Under the pieces are notes generated by a model. The model saw only the letters and a program-made list of their open reading frames with translations, searched no databases and was not told where the DNA came from. A stretch of 64,000 nt of DNA from Vicinamibacterales bacterium. GTDB taxonomy: Bacteria; Acidobacteriota; Vicinamibacteria; Vicinamibacterales; 2-12-FULL-66-21. The DNA is taken from contig DASSPH010000046.1 of assembly GCA_035699745.1 (NCBI GenBank), positions 1 through 64,000 of the forward strand. Reading direction: 5' to 3'. Every line of letters starts with the position of its first letter. Within the stretch, counting starts at the first letter, position 1. Of this stretch, positions 26,701 to 35,620 are shown one piece after another. Position numbers and translations under genes: made by a program.

Positions 26701-27007
26701 CAAGGTCGATCAGCCGTTCGGCGGGGATCTCGATCCGTAGATATCCAATGGCCGGTTCGGAGTGGCGGACGCGGCCGCCGAACTGCGTCAGGCGCGACGA
26801 GACGCGCGCCGCCTCCGCGCCGGCCCGCTCTCCGGTCCCGGCGAGCAGGAGCATCACCTCGATCGAGGGGAGGCCGCTGAGGACGGCGCGATTGAGGAGC
26901 AGCCGGTTCTGGAAGGACATGCGCCGCGGCTCCGGCCGCGGCGGCGCTGTCGGCGCGGAGACGAGTGCGGCGCACAGCGCAGCCGCTGCGGCCGCCGGAA
27001 GGCGCAT
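23786..27007 (-). CDS. Large secreted subtilase (S8, TPP II-like spacing) with Asp-to-Glu change
   Basis: A 1073-residue secreted protein with signal peptide at 1-18. The S8 blocks are recognisable: VTIALLENAL at 189-198, where the catalytic Asp of VLDTG is Glu195; GSHQSMTLSVAAG with His353; WSAANTS with Asn449; and CTSATSPYAAG with Ser547. About 150 residues separate the first two blocks, as in tripeptidyl-peptidase II. Beta-sandwich and PPC-like regions follow Ser547. It begins one base after the TonB-receptor stop, and its 3' end overlaps the convergent RiPP kinase gene by 13 bases. Confidence 0.82.
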   Translation of the reverse strand: MRLPAAAAAALCAALVSAPTAPPRPEPRRMSFQNRLLLNRAVLSGLPSIEVMLLLAGTGERAGAEAARVSSRLTQFGGRVRHSEPAIGYLRIEIPAERLIDLVDSADIAAYQIASLSRGAWYRDGPPLRNAELFRGFETTPIAPPERPSTRPDLPLLSAAESRRQGFTADDVGVGRWLEANPTFDGRGVTIALLENALPSFGDPTLRGATTLDGRDVSKIAGILNVPDTPGADETRVELDTVIEARTTWTRVGNRTYLLPHPGTYRFGVLELPGGGNLVHKFAIVEDPADGSVWLDANGDASFKDETPLADVNDRFEPRPLIVSHPRRAAVQFVMTRGREPHVVHVYVSIGSHQSMTLSVAAGSRTDEGLAFGVAPGARVLLVRVASPDPDLARVFEGCVAAAKRPDVDVIGASLGVGLVPDTAADFAGELIGRLVAVYRKPIVWSAANTSQMLGSVHAYGAALSVGGILSPQTYAALYGGRALDRTIVHPVSAAGPSLDGAIKPDFLAPMERLSADLPWNAGIETSPRNTPLRRLPPGYQISCCTSATSPYAAGVLALLISAAKQTGVSYAPETLSRALRTTAVLVPGFQAHQQGNGALNVNDAWRALTRSGDPPRITASASILHPLAHYSARGLQGTGIFEVEGWTPGMTATRTIVLRRESGPTRALTYDVDWSADDGTFSTARSVTLPLQTNVSLPVRIAVQEAGAHSGLLTLRDRSSKAVVFRTQATIAATERPDAVTGEIRMTGTVGLMRQRAHYFRVPAGVRALAFDLQVIRGVIRPTVIAAHGLHSGYYMHVHPNNLEFMGPGTYRLVLPNPQPGTWTLRIDTGSTYFSIPGSGVKGDDSDAEYRFTVAPLQATIDTSTQPDGTIAIEIANVRGAVAEPTLLISPARLTSHRRSFNPSGLPTVIDIDVPAETATLSLQLRAGAGATAELHVYDCSTGECFSYDIGFPAAGAHTLVVRKPNAGRWVAAVNAAPFPAAPGSFVLDEIVTTGPPVGRASAGARGIGNRWRETLPDVELPDAVAGKTSVLLIELLDAALERGQIDRPWTRTPRFTLRDRPVAIGSGIYRR

Positions 27008-27008
27008 C

Positions 27009-29873
27009 TCAGAAGGCGGCGCGGATCACGATCTGCGCCGAGCGAGGACGCTGCCGATCGATGGTGACGCCGAACAGCGGGTTGTAGGTCTGGTTGGCGC
27101 CGAACTCGAAGCCGAGATCCGCGCCGCGATTGGCGGCGTTGAAGACGTCGAGGCTCGCGTCCAGCTTCACCCGGCGCAGCGTAAAGCGCCGCCCGGCCCG
27201 CAGGTTGAGGACGTGCAGGTCGGGCGTGCGCAGCTGGCCTTCGCCGCGCGTCGGATAGGCGAATCGCAGCAGGGTCGCCAGCGGGTTGCTGACGGTGCGG
27301 CCGTTCGACAGGGTCACCGTCGGCGGTCCGAAGGCCGGATCCGGCGCGGACACGCGCGTGACGATCGGTCCGGACCAGGTGCCGGACTGGAACGTGTAGT
27401 TCGCCGAGAGCATCAGCGACCACGGCGCGTTGACGGCGGCTGCCGCGCGGACGACGTGATCCTGCCATTGCGCGCTCGCGGTGACGCTCTGCGTCATGTG
27501 GAAGCCGCTCAGGCTGTTCGAGTCGAACGTCGCGGTGGCGGTGCCGGTCGAGCTGCCGATGCCCCTGTCGTTCGCGAACGCCTCCGGCTGGATGAAGCCG
27601 GCCGGATCGTGCGGCTGCCACGTCCCGTCGATGTGCCGCCACTGCCGCACGTAGCTGACGAGCGTCTGCACGCGGGGCGTGTGTTTGGTCAGCGACAGTT
27701 CGAGCGAGCTGTAGACCGGGGTGTTCCAGCGGTTGTTCGTCGCGGCGTAGATGTCGTTCTGCGACTCGTTGATGTACCCGGCGAACGTGCGGCCGTTGAA
27801 CCTGCCGTTGGTCTCGAGCAGGGTGGTGCGGTCGACGAACCGCCGCCGCGCGACGTCGACGTTCGCGGCGATGCCGCGCGGCAGCTGGCGGCTGTAGCCG
27901 GCGCCCCATTCCTGCACGTACGGCTGGTGCAGGTCCGGATCGATCGTGCGATTCAGGATCGTGCCGGTCGTCGGCGGGGTCACGAACACCGTCTCGAACG
28001 TGCCGTCCAGGTTCAGGTCGTACAGATCGCGCTGCCCGACGGTCGGCGTCCCCGTCGTGGTGACGATGCCGGGCTGATCGTGGACGCGAGCCCAGTGTGC
28101 GCGGGCGACGTTGCGGCTGTCGGCGGTGAGGGCATGGTTCACCCCCGCGCGCGGCCCGACTTCGAGGCTGCGCTGCGTGGTGAGGTGGAAGACCGTGTCC
28201 TCGACGAGAATCTGATCGACGCGAACGCCGGCGGTGACGGTGATCCGCGGCGAGGGGCGCCAGGCATCCTGGACGTACGCGGCGAGATCGCGCGCCGTCT
28301 GGTTGAACGTCGTCAATTCGGGCCCGTTCATGATCTGCCTGTGGAACGCGATCGATCCGCCGGTGAGCACGCCGGCTTGCCGCAGGACGTGCTCTTCGAG
28401 CGTGAACCCGTCGTTGGTGTAGACGAGGTGGTTCCCCTGGACGCGACGCTGCGCGAAGAGGCCGGCCTGGATCTCGTGCGCCGTCGATCCCTGCGAGAGA
28501 TAGAGCGTGGCGTCGAGCGAGCCGGTGATCTTGTCGTTCGGCTGTGTCGGCCGCGAGAGCACGGGGCTGCCGAGGCTCGCGAGCTGGCCGTTGCCCGTGA
28601 GCCGTCCGCCGGACGCGATGGTGCCGCTGTAGATGCGCAGGTTGGGACCGCCGGCGCCGGAAGTGAGCCCTTCGCGGCTCTTGTCGTTGTAGCTGACGCC
28701 GGCGCGCGTGGTCAGCCGGTTGGACCAGATCGACGACAGGCGTACGGATGCCGCGGACCCGCCGGTGGCCTGTCCCGACGGGAACTGGCTGGTCGCGCCG
28801 ATCGTGAACACCGGATTCGCGTCTTCCTGGTAGAACGCGGCGAGCTGGTGACGTCCGGCCTGGGCGGTGATCTTCGTCATCCAGAAATGCGCCTGGTTGG
28901 TGCTGTCGATCGGCTCGAATCCGCTGACGAGCGCGCGCAGCGCGGCGAGCTGCGCGGCGCTGCGGCTCACGCCCGTCGAGGTGTCGACGTGGCGGAACGA
29001 CCCGAAGCCCCAGACGCGATCGCGGAGCACCGGGCCGCCGAGCGAGAGATCGATCTGGGTCTGATCGACGGCCGTGCTGGTGCCGCCGGGCTGGTTCGAA
29101 TCGTTCCAGCGACGCGGCTGCGCGAACACCGTGGCGGCCCCTCTGACGCGATTGGTGCCGCTCGCCGTCGCGATGTTGATCACGCCGCCGCTGCCGAGCG
29201 GCGCCGCCGCGCTCGGACCTCCGGTCTGAATCTGGATGTCGTCGATCGCGTCGGTGTTCAACTGCACGTAGCTGACGCCGGGCCTGCCGGCCGCCGTGAC
29301 ATCGGCCCCGTCGATCTGCACCAGCGTCATCCCGGTATCCGAGCCGCGGACGTAGAACAGCTTCGAGCCGGCGAACTCCGAGGTGACGACGCCCGGCGTC
29401 GCCGCGAGCGCGCCGTACCATTCGCGGCGCTCGGTGAGCGGCACGCTTCTGAGCAGCTCGCCGCTCACGTTCACCGCCTGCGAGCCGTGCCGCGTGTCGA
29501 GCAGCGGCGTCTCCATCCGAACCTCCACCGTCTCGCCGATTCCACCCACGACCATGGTGAGGTCCACGGTGGCGGCGAGCCCCGCCCGCACCACAACCGC
29601 CGCGCGTTTCACGGTGGCGAACCCGGCGATCTCCGCGGTGATCTCGTATTCCGCCGGCGGCAGATCCGTCAGGTGATACGTGCCGGTACGGTCGGTCGTC
29701 GTGCGATAGACGCCCGGCGCGCCATCACTGCGCGCCGAGATGGCGACGCCCGGCATCGCCGCGCCTTGTTCGTCCTTCACCGAGCCGCTCACGCGGCCGC
29801 CGGCGGGCGTTTGCGCCGCCAGCCACGCCGGGGTCATCAGGGTCAGCAGCAGGGCACCGAACACTCCGCGCAT
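27009..29873 (-). CDS. TonB-dependent receptor with carboxypeptidase-regulatory N-domain
   Basis: A 954-residue outer-membrane protein. A signal peptide (1-20) is followed by an Ig-like carboxypeptidase regulatory domain (about 25-110, GRVSGSVKDEQGAAMPGVAI). A plug domain follows (LVQIDGADVTAAGRPGVS, IDDIQIQTGG, GSGGVINIATASGTN) and then a long beta-barrel ending in a C-terminal Phe. Such receptors import or surface-handle polymers and peptides in Acidobacteria. It heads a two-gene operon with the subtilase, so the substrate may be a peptide. Confidence 0.9.
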   Translation of the reverse strand: MRGVFGALLLTLMTPAWLAAQTPAGGRVSGSVKDEQGAAMPGVAISARSDGAPGVYRTTTDRTGTYHLTDLPPAEYEITAEIAGFATVKRAAVVVRAGLAATVDLTMVVGGIGETVEVRMETPLLDTRHGSQAVNVSGELLRSVPLTERREWYGALAATPGVVTSEFAGSKLFYVRGSDTGMTLVQIDGADVTAAGRPGVSYVQLNTDAIDDIQIQTGGPSAAAPLGSGGVINIATASGTNRVRGAATVFAQPRRWNDSNQPGGTSTAVDQTQIDLSLGGPVLRDRVWGFGSFRHVDTSTGVSRSAAQLAALRALVSGFEPIDSTNQAHFWMTKITAQAGRHQLAAFYQEDANPVFTIGATSQFPSGQATGGSAASVRLSSIWSNRLTTRAGVSYNDKSREGLTSGAGGPNLRIYSGTIASGGRLTGNGQLASLGSPVLSRPTQPNDKITGSLDATLYLSQGSTAHEIQAGLFAQRRVQGNHLVYTNDGFTLEEHVLRQAGVLTGGSIAFHRQIMNGPELTTFNQTARDLAAYVQDAWRPSPRITVTAGVRVDQILVEDTVFHLTTQRSLEVGPRAGVNHALTADSRNVARAHWARVHDQPGIVTTTGTPTVGQRDLYDLNLDGTFETVFVTPPTTGTILNRTIDPDLHQPYVQEWGAGYSRQLPRGIAANVDVARRRFVDRTTLLETNGRFNGRTFAGYINESQNDIYAATNNRWNTPVYSSLELSLTKHTPRVQTLVSYVRQWRHIDGTWQPHDPAGFIQPEAFANDRGIGSSTGTATATFDSNSLSGFHMTQSVTASAQWQDHVVRAAAAVNAPWSLMLSANYTFQSGTWSGPIVTRVSAPDPAFGPPTVTLSNGRTVSNPLATLLRFAYPTRGEGQLRTPDLHVLNLRAGRRFTLRRVKLDASLDVFNAANRGADLGFEFGANQTYNPLFGVTIDRQRPRSAQIVIRAAF

Positions 29874-29988
29874 CGGCAGACACTCCTCTGATGAAATCTG
29901 TGGTGGGAGAGACAGCGGGAACGCCGCCGTGGCGCCGGAGCGCCACAGCGGATCGTCGAATCGCTCGCGCCCATCCCGGCGCGAATCG

Positions 29989-30414
29989 TCAGATCGGCTC
30001 GGGAACGCGCACCTTGGCGTGCGTCTGGTCAGCGTGCTGCGCCTGCTCGGGCGGCGGCTCGTCTCCCGGCGGACGGCAGTACTCGTAGGCGAGCGGCGTG
30101 CTCTCCGCCCGCACGGTGCAGTCCTCGCGCACCGCCTGGAACGCGCGGCTCAGCGCCTCGGCGCCGACCATGCGATCGCGATTGCCGTAGAACTCCGCCA
30201 GCGCCCCGACATACCGGCCGTTGTCGCGCATCCGCTGGCCGTGATCCGACCAGCGCCGCGGACCATCAGCGTGGCCGAGGATCCGCTCGAAGTTCGGCCG
30301 CACCCGCTCCATCAACGCCTGCAGCGCCGCCTCGTCGATCGGCAGCCGGCACGCCGCGCGCAGTTCGCCGAAACACTCGCGCAAGGCGATGTCCGGCAGT
30401 CTCCGCATCATCAT
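29989..30414 (-). CDS. Hypothetical protein
   Basis: A 141-residue soluble protein I do not recognise. It is helical and Arg-rich, with three cysteines (in ALRECFG, ELRAACR and EDCTV) plus one near the C-terminus, and a Pro/Gln-rich tail. Start 30414 is set by GGAGGTG a few bases upstream and gives Met-Met-Met-Arg. It is divergent from the flavoprotein gene at 30547 and 115 bases upstream of the TonB receptor on the same strand, so it could be transcribed with either neighbour or alone. Confidence 0.6.
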   Translation of the reverse strand: MMMRRLPDIALRECFGELRAACRLPIDEAALQALMERVRPNFERILGHADGPRRWSDHGQRMRDNGRYVGALAEFYGNRDRMVGAEALSRAFQAVREDCTVRAESTPLAYEYCRPPGDEPPPEQAQHADQTHAKVRVPEPI

Positions 30415-30546
30415 GAACACCTCCGAAGGTTTTCGGACTTCAGAGGTGAATGCGCAGCGTGCGCGCGATCTGTACCCGACGGCGGATCCCCCGCCCAATT
30501 TGGAAGCGAGGCCCGGATCTCATATGTTCTTCCCGGCGGAAGGCCC

Positions 30547-31950
30547 ATGCGAACTGGAGTGACCCGGCGGGAAATGCTGCAGGCGGTCGGCGCCCTCGCC
30601 GCCACACACGTGCTGGACGGACGCGCCGCCGCCCTGCCGCGCGTCGGCATCATCGGCGGCGGCATGGCCGGCGTGTCGCTCGCCTGGATGCTCGACGGCC
30701 ACTACGACGTCACGCTGCTGGAGGCGGCGCCGGCGATCGGCGGCAACGTCCGCGGTGTGGACGTCGATCTCGACGGACATCAGTTCGTCGTCGATCTCGG
30801 CGCGCAGTTCTTTCATCCCGGACCGTATCCGGCCTACACCGCGCTCCTGACGTCACTCGGCCTCTATCCGCCCGTGGCCGCGTCGCCATCCAGCGCGCAC
30901 AGCTTTCCAGCGTCGATCACCGTCGCGGCGCAGAGCACCCCGCTGCCGCGGTTCGTCTCGCCGGTAATCCCGGATCGGACGTGGCCGCTGCTTGCGGCGT
31001 GGAACGGCGCGGGCACCTCCGCGTTCGCGACCGCGTTCGCCGCCGCACGGCTGCGCGAGCAGTTGAACGGCGCCTGGACGCTCACGCTCGGCGACTGGCT
31101 CCCGACGCTCGGCCTGACGCAGGCGCAATGGGAAGGCATCCTGCTGCCCTGGGCGGCGTCGCTCTTCTCCGGCAGCATCGAGCAGGCGCGCGGCCTCTCG
31201 GCGCGTGCCGCCATGGTGTTTGCGGCCAGGGCCCTGCCGGCCAACCCGCTCGATCCGCTTCTCTACTACGTGCTCAAGCCCGGCATGGGCGACGTGCTCG
31301 CGCGTCTCATCGCCCAGTGCACCACGCTGCAGCTCCGCACGAACGCTGCCGTACAGCAGGTGTCCCGCAATCTCGACGGCAGCTACCAGATCCAATGCGC
31401 CGACAGCTTCACCGTCCCGGTCGATCAGGTGGTCTTCGCCGCCTCGGGTCCGGCGACGCGGCAGCTGGTGTCGAGACTGCCGGGAACGGCCACGCAGACG
31501 GCCGCCCTCGCCGGCATCGAGTTCCACGACGCGACGCTCGCGCTGCACACCGATCCGGTGTACGCGCCATCGCACCCGCTGTTCTGGTCGTTCCTGAACA
31601 GCCGGATCGACGGCGCGTTCTGCGAGGCGTCGATGTGGATGGCTCCGGTGATCGCCACCGCGCCGCTCGCGACCACGGCGAAAGTGTGGAAGAGCTGGAC
31701 GACGCATCGCAGTCAGCAGCCGGCGCAGGTGCTGCACGAAGCCGCGTTCCAGCACATGCTGCCGACCCCCTCGACCCTCCTCGCGCAGAGCGTGCTTCGG
31801 CTGCTTCAGGGGCGCGACGGCATCTGGTTCGCCGGCGGCTACCTGTTCCCGTACGACGCGCAGGAAACGGCCTTGCTCTCCGCCCTGGGGGTTGCCCTCG
31901 GTCTCGGCGCCTCGACGGCGCGCGTCCGCACGCTTGAAGGCGCCCGCTGA
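30547..31950 (+). CDS. Tat-exported amine-oxidase-like FAD protein
   Basis: A 467-residue flavoprotein. The N-terminus has a Tat-type pattern, TRREMLQAVGALAATHVL, suggesting export of the folded protein. The FAD motif VGIIGGGMAGVSLAWML begins near residue 32, followed by LEAAPAIGGNVRG. A second binding segment lies near the C-terminus (IWFAGGYLFPYDAQE). It belongs to the amine oxidase / protoporphyrinogen oxidase superfamily, whose members oxidise amines or desaturate isoprenoids. The substrate cannot be deduced. GGAAGG lies before the ATG. The MlaF-like gene follows after 22 bases. Confidence 0.8.
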   Translation: MRTGVTRREMLQAVGALAATHVLDGRAAALPRVGIIGGGMAGVSLAWMLDGHYDVTLLEAAPAIGGNVRGVDVDLDGHQFVVDLGAQFFHPGPYPAYTALLTSLGLYPPVAASPSSAHSFPASITVAAQSTPLPRFVSPVIPDRTWPLLAAWNGAGTSAFATAFAAARLREQLNGAWTLTLGDWLPTLGLTQAQWEGILLPWAASLFSGSIEQARGLSARAAMVFAARALPANPLDPLLYYVLKPGMGDVLARLIAQCTTLQLRTNAAVQQVSRNLDGSYQIQCADSFTVPVDQVVFAASGPATRQLVSRLPGTATQTAALAGIEFHDATLALHTDPVYAPSHPLFWSFLNSRIDGAFCEASMWMAPVIATAPLATTAKVWKSWTTHRSQQPAQVLHEAAFQHMLPTPSTLLAQSVLRLLQGRDGIWFAGGYLFPYDAQETALLSALGVALGLGASTARVRTLEGAR

Positions 31951-31972
31951 AGCCGGGTCATAATCGATCGCG

Positions 31973-32785
31973 ATGCCGGCAGCGGTCGAATTCAATCGCG
32001 TCTCGCTCGCCTTCGACGACCACGTCGTCCTGCGCGATCTCAGCTTCAGCGTTCCCGAGGGATCGATGCGGATCCTGCTCGGTCCGAGCGGGGTCGGCAA
32101 GACGCTGGTGCTCAAGCTGATTCTCGGGTTGCTGCGGCCTGACGCCGGCGAGGTGCTGGTGAACGGCCGGCGGGTCGACACGATGCCGGAGGCCGAGCTG
32201 CTGGCGATGCGCTCGGACATCGGCATGGTGTTCCAGGAGAATGCGCTGTTCGACTCGCTCACCGTCGCGGAGAACGTCGGCTACCGGCTCTACGAGGAGA
32301 CCAGGCTCTCGCTGCAGGAGGTGCGGGCGCGCGTCGAGGAGGTGCTCGCCTTCCTCGGGCTGAGCGACTTCATCGATCGCATGCCGGCGACCCTCTCCGG
32401 CGGTCAGCGGCGCCGCGTCGGCATCGCGCGCGCGATGGCGTCGAAGCCGAACCTGATGCTCTTCGACGACTCGACCACCGGACTCGACCCGGTGATCGCC
32501 GCGACCGTGGACGACGAGATCGTCAAGCTGCGCGATCTGCAGAACGTCACGTCGATCGTCGTGTCGCAGCAGATCCGCGACGCCTTCTACATCGCCGAAC
32601 ATCACGCCGTGCGCGACGACGGCGCCGTCCGCATGGAGAAGCTGGACGCCCGCGGCCCCGCGCTGGCCGAGTTCCTCGTTCTGTACGAAGGGCGGATCCA
32701 TTTCAGCGGCACCGCGCCGGAGCTGCTGGCCTCGCACGACCCGTATCTCGAGAGATTTCTCTACCGGACCCTGCCGCCCTGGTGA
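31973..32785 (+). CDS. MlaF-like ABC ATPase with altered catalytic residues
   Basis: A 270-residue ATPase of the MlaF (lipid transport) type: Walker A GPSGVGKT at 37-44, signature LSGGQRRRVGIARAM near 142, D-loop TTGLDP. In Walker B the sequence reads LMLFDDSTTG, so the catalytic Glu is Asp. The switch His of VTHD is Gln (IVVSQQIRDAF). No MlaE, MlaD or other permease genes are adjacent, so this is an orphan subunit. It may hydrolyse ATP poorly or serve a regulatory role; weak assignment of substrate to phospholipids rests on family only. Confidence 0.78.
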   Translation: MPAAVEFNRVSLAFDDHVVLRDLSFSVPEGSMRILLGPSGVGKTLVLKLILGLLRPDAGEVLVNGRRVDTMPEAELLAMRSDIGMVFQENALFDSLTVAENVGYRLYEETRLSLQEVRARVEEVLAFLGLSDFIDRMPATLSGGQRRRVGIARAMASKPNLMLFDDSTTGLDPVIAATVDDEIVKLRDLQNVTSIVVSQQIRDAFYIAEHHAVRDDGAVRMEKLDARGPALAEFLVLYEGRIHFSGTAPELLASHDPYLERFLYRTLPPW

Positions 32786-32792
32786 AAAGGCG

Positions 32793-33647
32793 CTAGCGGA
32801 AACGCCCGCTGCCGCCGGGGTCGGCGGCGGCGACTGGCGGCAGCTCGATGATGCGCACGAGCCCCTTGCGGCGATCGATCGTGAATACCGTCCGCGAGCC
32901 GTCCTGCGCCCACGAGAACGCCTGCCCTTCGGCTTCGAGATCGATCGTCGCGACGTGAATCAGCGCCGGCCCCATCGGCGGCCGCGCCACGACATACATC
33001 TCCGGACGATCGTGGCCGAGGAGATACAGCCATCCGTCCGGTCCGATCGCGCCGCCTGACGCGGCGTAGGGGGCCATGCGTTCGAGCACCGATGCCGGCA
33101 ACAGCCAGCCGCCGGTGCGGCGCCACTCGGCGTCGAAGGCGACCACGCTCGAGAAGCGATGGTTCTTGAACGGCAGCCCGCCGTTCTGGTCGTAATGCGC
33201 GAAGCCGGCGATCCACCCGCCGCCTGCACGATCGAACCAGGTCAGCGACCCCTCTTCGGTCATGCCAAGGCTGTGGCTCCCGGCATGCCGCATCGTCGCC
33301 GCGTCGAAGATCTCGATCGACGATGCCATCGGCGTCTGCGGGTAATTGGAGTTGGCGCAGCGGATCCGGCCGGCGCCGGCGAGGCAGCTGTTCAGATGCC
33401 GCACCAGGCCATCGCGCGGCCCCGTCCACGCGCCGACCCGCCTGCCGGTCGCGATCTCGTATTTCGCGACCACGGTGTCATCGACGGGATAGAAATGGCG
33501 CGCGTCAGCGGCGACGCCTTGTCGCGCCTCCGGCGCGGTGAACGTGCGCAGCGTGCGCGCGGTGAGCCGGCGGACATCCGGCGGTTTGTCTGGGGGACTC
33601 TGGTCGATCAGCACGACGGCCAGCAGCGCCGTCAGGAGCGCGCGCAT
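32793..33647 (-). CDS. Hypothetical secreted beta-propeller-like protein
   Basis: A 284-residue protein with a short signal peptide (1-16). The rest is beta-rich, with repeated strands of the type VVAKYEIATGRRVGAWTG, SIEIFDAATMRHAGSH and GWLYLLGHDRPEMYVV, which suggests a small NHL/6-bladed propeller fold. No enzymatic motif or haem site is seen. Its function is unknown. Its stop lies seven bases from the convergent MlaF-like gene's stop. Confidence 0.6.
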   Translation of the reverse strand: MRALLTALLAVVLIDQSPPDKPPDVRRLTARTLRTFTAPEARQGVAADARHFYPVDDTVVAKYEIATGRRVGAWTGPRDGLVRHLNSCLAGAGRIRCANSNYPQTPMASSIEIFDAATMRHAGSHSLGMTEEGSLTWFDRAGGGWIAGFAHYDQNGGLPFKNHRFSSVVAFDAEWRRTGGWLLPASVLERMAPYAASGGAIGPDGWLYLLGHDRPEMYVVARPPMGPALIHVATIDLEAEGQAFSWAQDGSRTVFTIDRRKGLVRIIELPPVAAADPGGSGRFR

Positions 33648-33691
33648 CGGCCCGCATTCTTACCCAGCGGGACCGCTCGCGCAAACGCGGA

Positions 33692-35398
33692 CTACGAGGC
33701 TTCGGCGGCGTTGCGCGACTTCACCGTGCGCCCGGAGACCGCGGCGAGATGCGTGGCAAACGGCGTGTCGGGCGCGCCCTCCAGCAGCGCGGCGATCTCG
33801 TCGTCCAGCAGCGCGGCGGCGTCGCCGCCTTCGAGGGCGACGCGGCTGTCGAAGATGCTGCGCGCGTACTCCAGGTTCCCCTTCAGGCGGGTCTGCAGCT
33901 CGTCTCCGTGCTTTCCGCTCTGCTGATCGGCGGAGTACATCTCCTCGAGCTCGCGCAGCAGCGACTGTGCGTAGGTCTGCAGCTCGGCGCGCGCCTTCAG
34001 CTCGTTGGTCATCCGCATCAGCAGGGCGACGGCGTGATACTGCATCGCTTCGGCGAACCGCGCCGCCACCATCGCCGCATCGCTGTTCCGGCGGCTCTTT
34101 CCGCCGCCCGCATCGTCGGCGTAGACGACGGCGAGCGTTTCGCCGGCGGCGACGATCGGGACGGCGAGCGCGAAGCGCGGTGAGCCGCTGAAGGGGGCGC
34201 CGGGCCCTTCCTTCAGCTCGTCGCCGCTCATCCGCTCGATCAAGCCGGAGCTCACGGCGCGCACCGGCAGGGAATCCATGCCGAGCGGCAGGATGACCTT
34301 GCCGATGTCGGTCTTCAGGTCGAAGCCGATTTGATGCTCTCCCTGCAGATGGCTCTTGCGGACGCGGAAGAGCGCGACGCGCGTGAACTGGGCGGCGAGC
34401 TGCTCGACGAACGTGGTGAGCACGTCGCTCATCGTCGCGGCGGATTCGAGCGCCTGGAAGCCGGCGAGCAGCTCGTCGAACATCGGCAGCGACGTGGGCG
34501 CGGCGGCGGCCGCGGCTGCGGGAGCCGGCGCGGCAGCGGGCGCGGCGGCAGCGGCCTTCAGGCGCGCTTCGAGATCCTGGACGATTCGCTCGTGTTCGTG
34601 TTTCTCGCGTTCGAGCGTCTTCACCCGCGCGGCGCTCTTGTTGAACAGGTCGGTGACGGCCACGAGCTTGGCCTCGGCGGCTTCGGTCTGGCTGTTCGCG
34701 ATGCTGACGGTCTCTTCGAGCGCGGCGCGGTCGCCGGCGGCCTTCTCGAGCTTCTTCTCCGCGGCGCCGAGCGCGGCGCTGGTGACCTGCAGCTGCTCGC
34801 GGATCTTGCGCAGCTCGGTCTCGAAGCCCGTCTTCGCCCGCGCCTCGTCGTCGCGCGCCAGGATCAATTCATCGCGAACCAGCTCGAGCTTCTCGTTCGC
34901 TTTGCGGGCCTCGGCCAGCTGGGTGCTGGCGACGCTGCCGCGCTCGGTCGCCGCCTTGAGGTCGGTCCGCGCCGATTCCAGCTCGCCGCGCGCGGTCTGC
35001 AGCTTGCCGCGCAGGCTGTCGGCTTCGCCGCGCGTCGAGGCCAGCTCCTTGCGGACGGTTTCCAGCTCGGTGCGGACGGCGTCCGTTTGACCCCGCAGGG
35101 TCGCCAGTTCGCCGCGCACGGCCTCGAGCTGCGTCTGGCTGTCCTGGAGCGAGGCGGCCGCCGCGGCCTTCTGCTTGACGGCGTTCTGCAGCTCGCCGCG
35201 GAGGGTATCGGCTGCCTTCTGACCGTCCTCGGCGACCTTCTTCAGCTCCGCCTGCATCTGCGCGCGGAGCGTGTCGAGGGCCTGGCGCCCCTCCGCCTCG
35301 GCCTTCGAGGCAGCGCGATCCGCCGCCGCGGCCGCGGCCTTGGTCAGGCGCTCGGCGAGGTCGGCGACCTCTCTGGCGGCGTAGTCCCGGAACTCCAT
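33692..35398 (-). CDS. Coiled-coil protein with GAF domain
   Basis: A 568-residue soluble protein. Residues 10-280 form an uninterrupted heptad-rich coiled coil (Ala/Glu/Leu repeats). An Ala/Pro linker follows (about 280-300). A GAF-like domain comes next at roughly 305-450 (FDELLAGFQALESAATMSDV, VALFRVRKSHLQGEHQIGF, RFALAVPIVAAGETLAVVYA), and a helical end completes the protein. GAF domains bind small ligands or act as dimer switches. The absence of any output domain suggests a structural or scaffold sensor. ATG 35398 is chosen as the coiled coil begins right after it; longer frames upstream lose coding character. Confidence 0.75.
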   Translation of the reverse strand: MEFRDYAAREVADLAERLTKAAAAAADRAASKAEAEGRQALDTLRAQMQAELKKVAEDGQKAADTLRGELQNAVKQKAAAAASLQDSQTQLEAVRGELATLRGQTDAVRTELETVRKELASTRGEADSLRGKLQTARGELESARTDLKAATERGSVASTQLAEARKANEKLELVRDELILARDDEARAKTGFETELRKIREQLQVTSAALGAAEKKLEKAAGDRAALEETVSIANSQTEAAEAKLVAVTDLFNKSAARVKTLEREKHEHERIVQDLEARLKAAAAAPAAAPAPAAAAAAAPTSLPMFDELLAGFQALESAATMSDVLTTFVEQLAAQFTRVALFRVRKSHLQGEHQIGFDLKTDIGKVILPLGMDSLPVRAVSSGLIERMSGDELKEGPGAPFSGSPRFALAVPIVAAGETLAVVYADDAGGGKSRRNSDAAMVAARFAEAMQYHAVALLMRMTNELKARAELQTYAQSLLRELEEMYSADQQSGKHGDELQTRLKGNLEYARSIFDSRVALEGGDAAALLDDEIAALLEGAPDTPFATHLAAVSGRTVKSRNAAEAS

Positions 35399-35620
35399 CG
35401 ACTTGTCAGAATGCGACACGGGTGTCGGGGCCACTGCAAGTCGCACACCCCATGACCGCCGCCGTCTGCTCAATGATTTCGCCGGGCGGTCCCGCACACG
35501 CGCCGACAAATCCGAATGCGCCCTAACTGTTCCGTCATCGTGCCAGGCGCACACGACGGCGGTTGAGGGACTTAGACGACGAGCGCGCGGCACCCGGATT
35601 GCTGCCTGAGGGCTGTCCCC

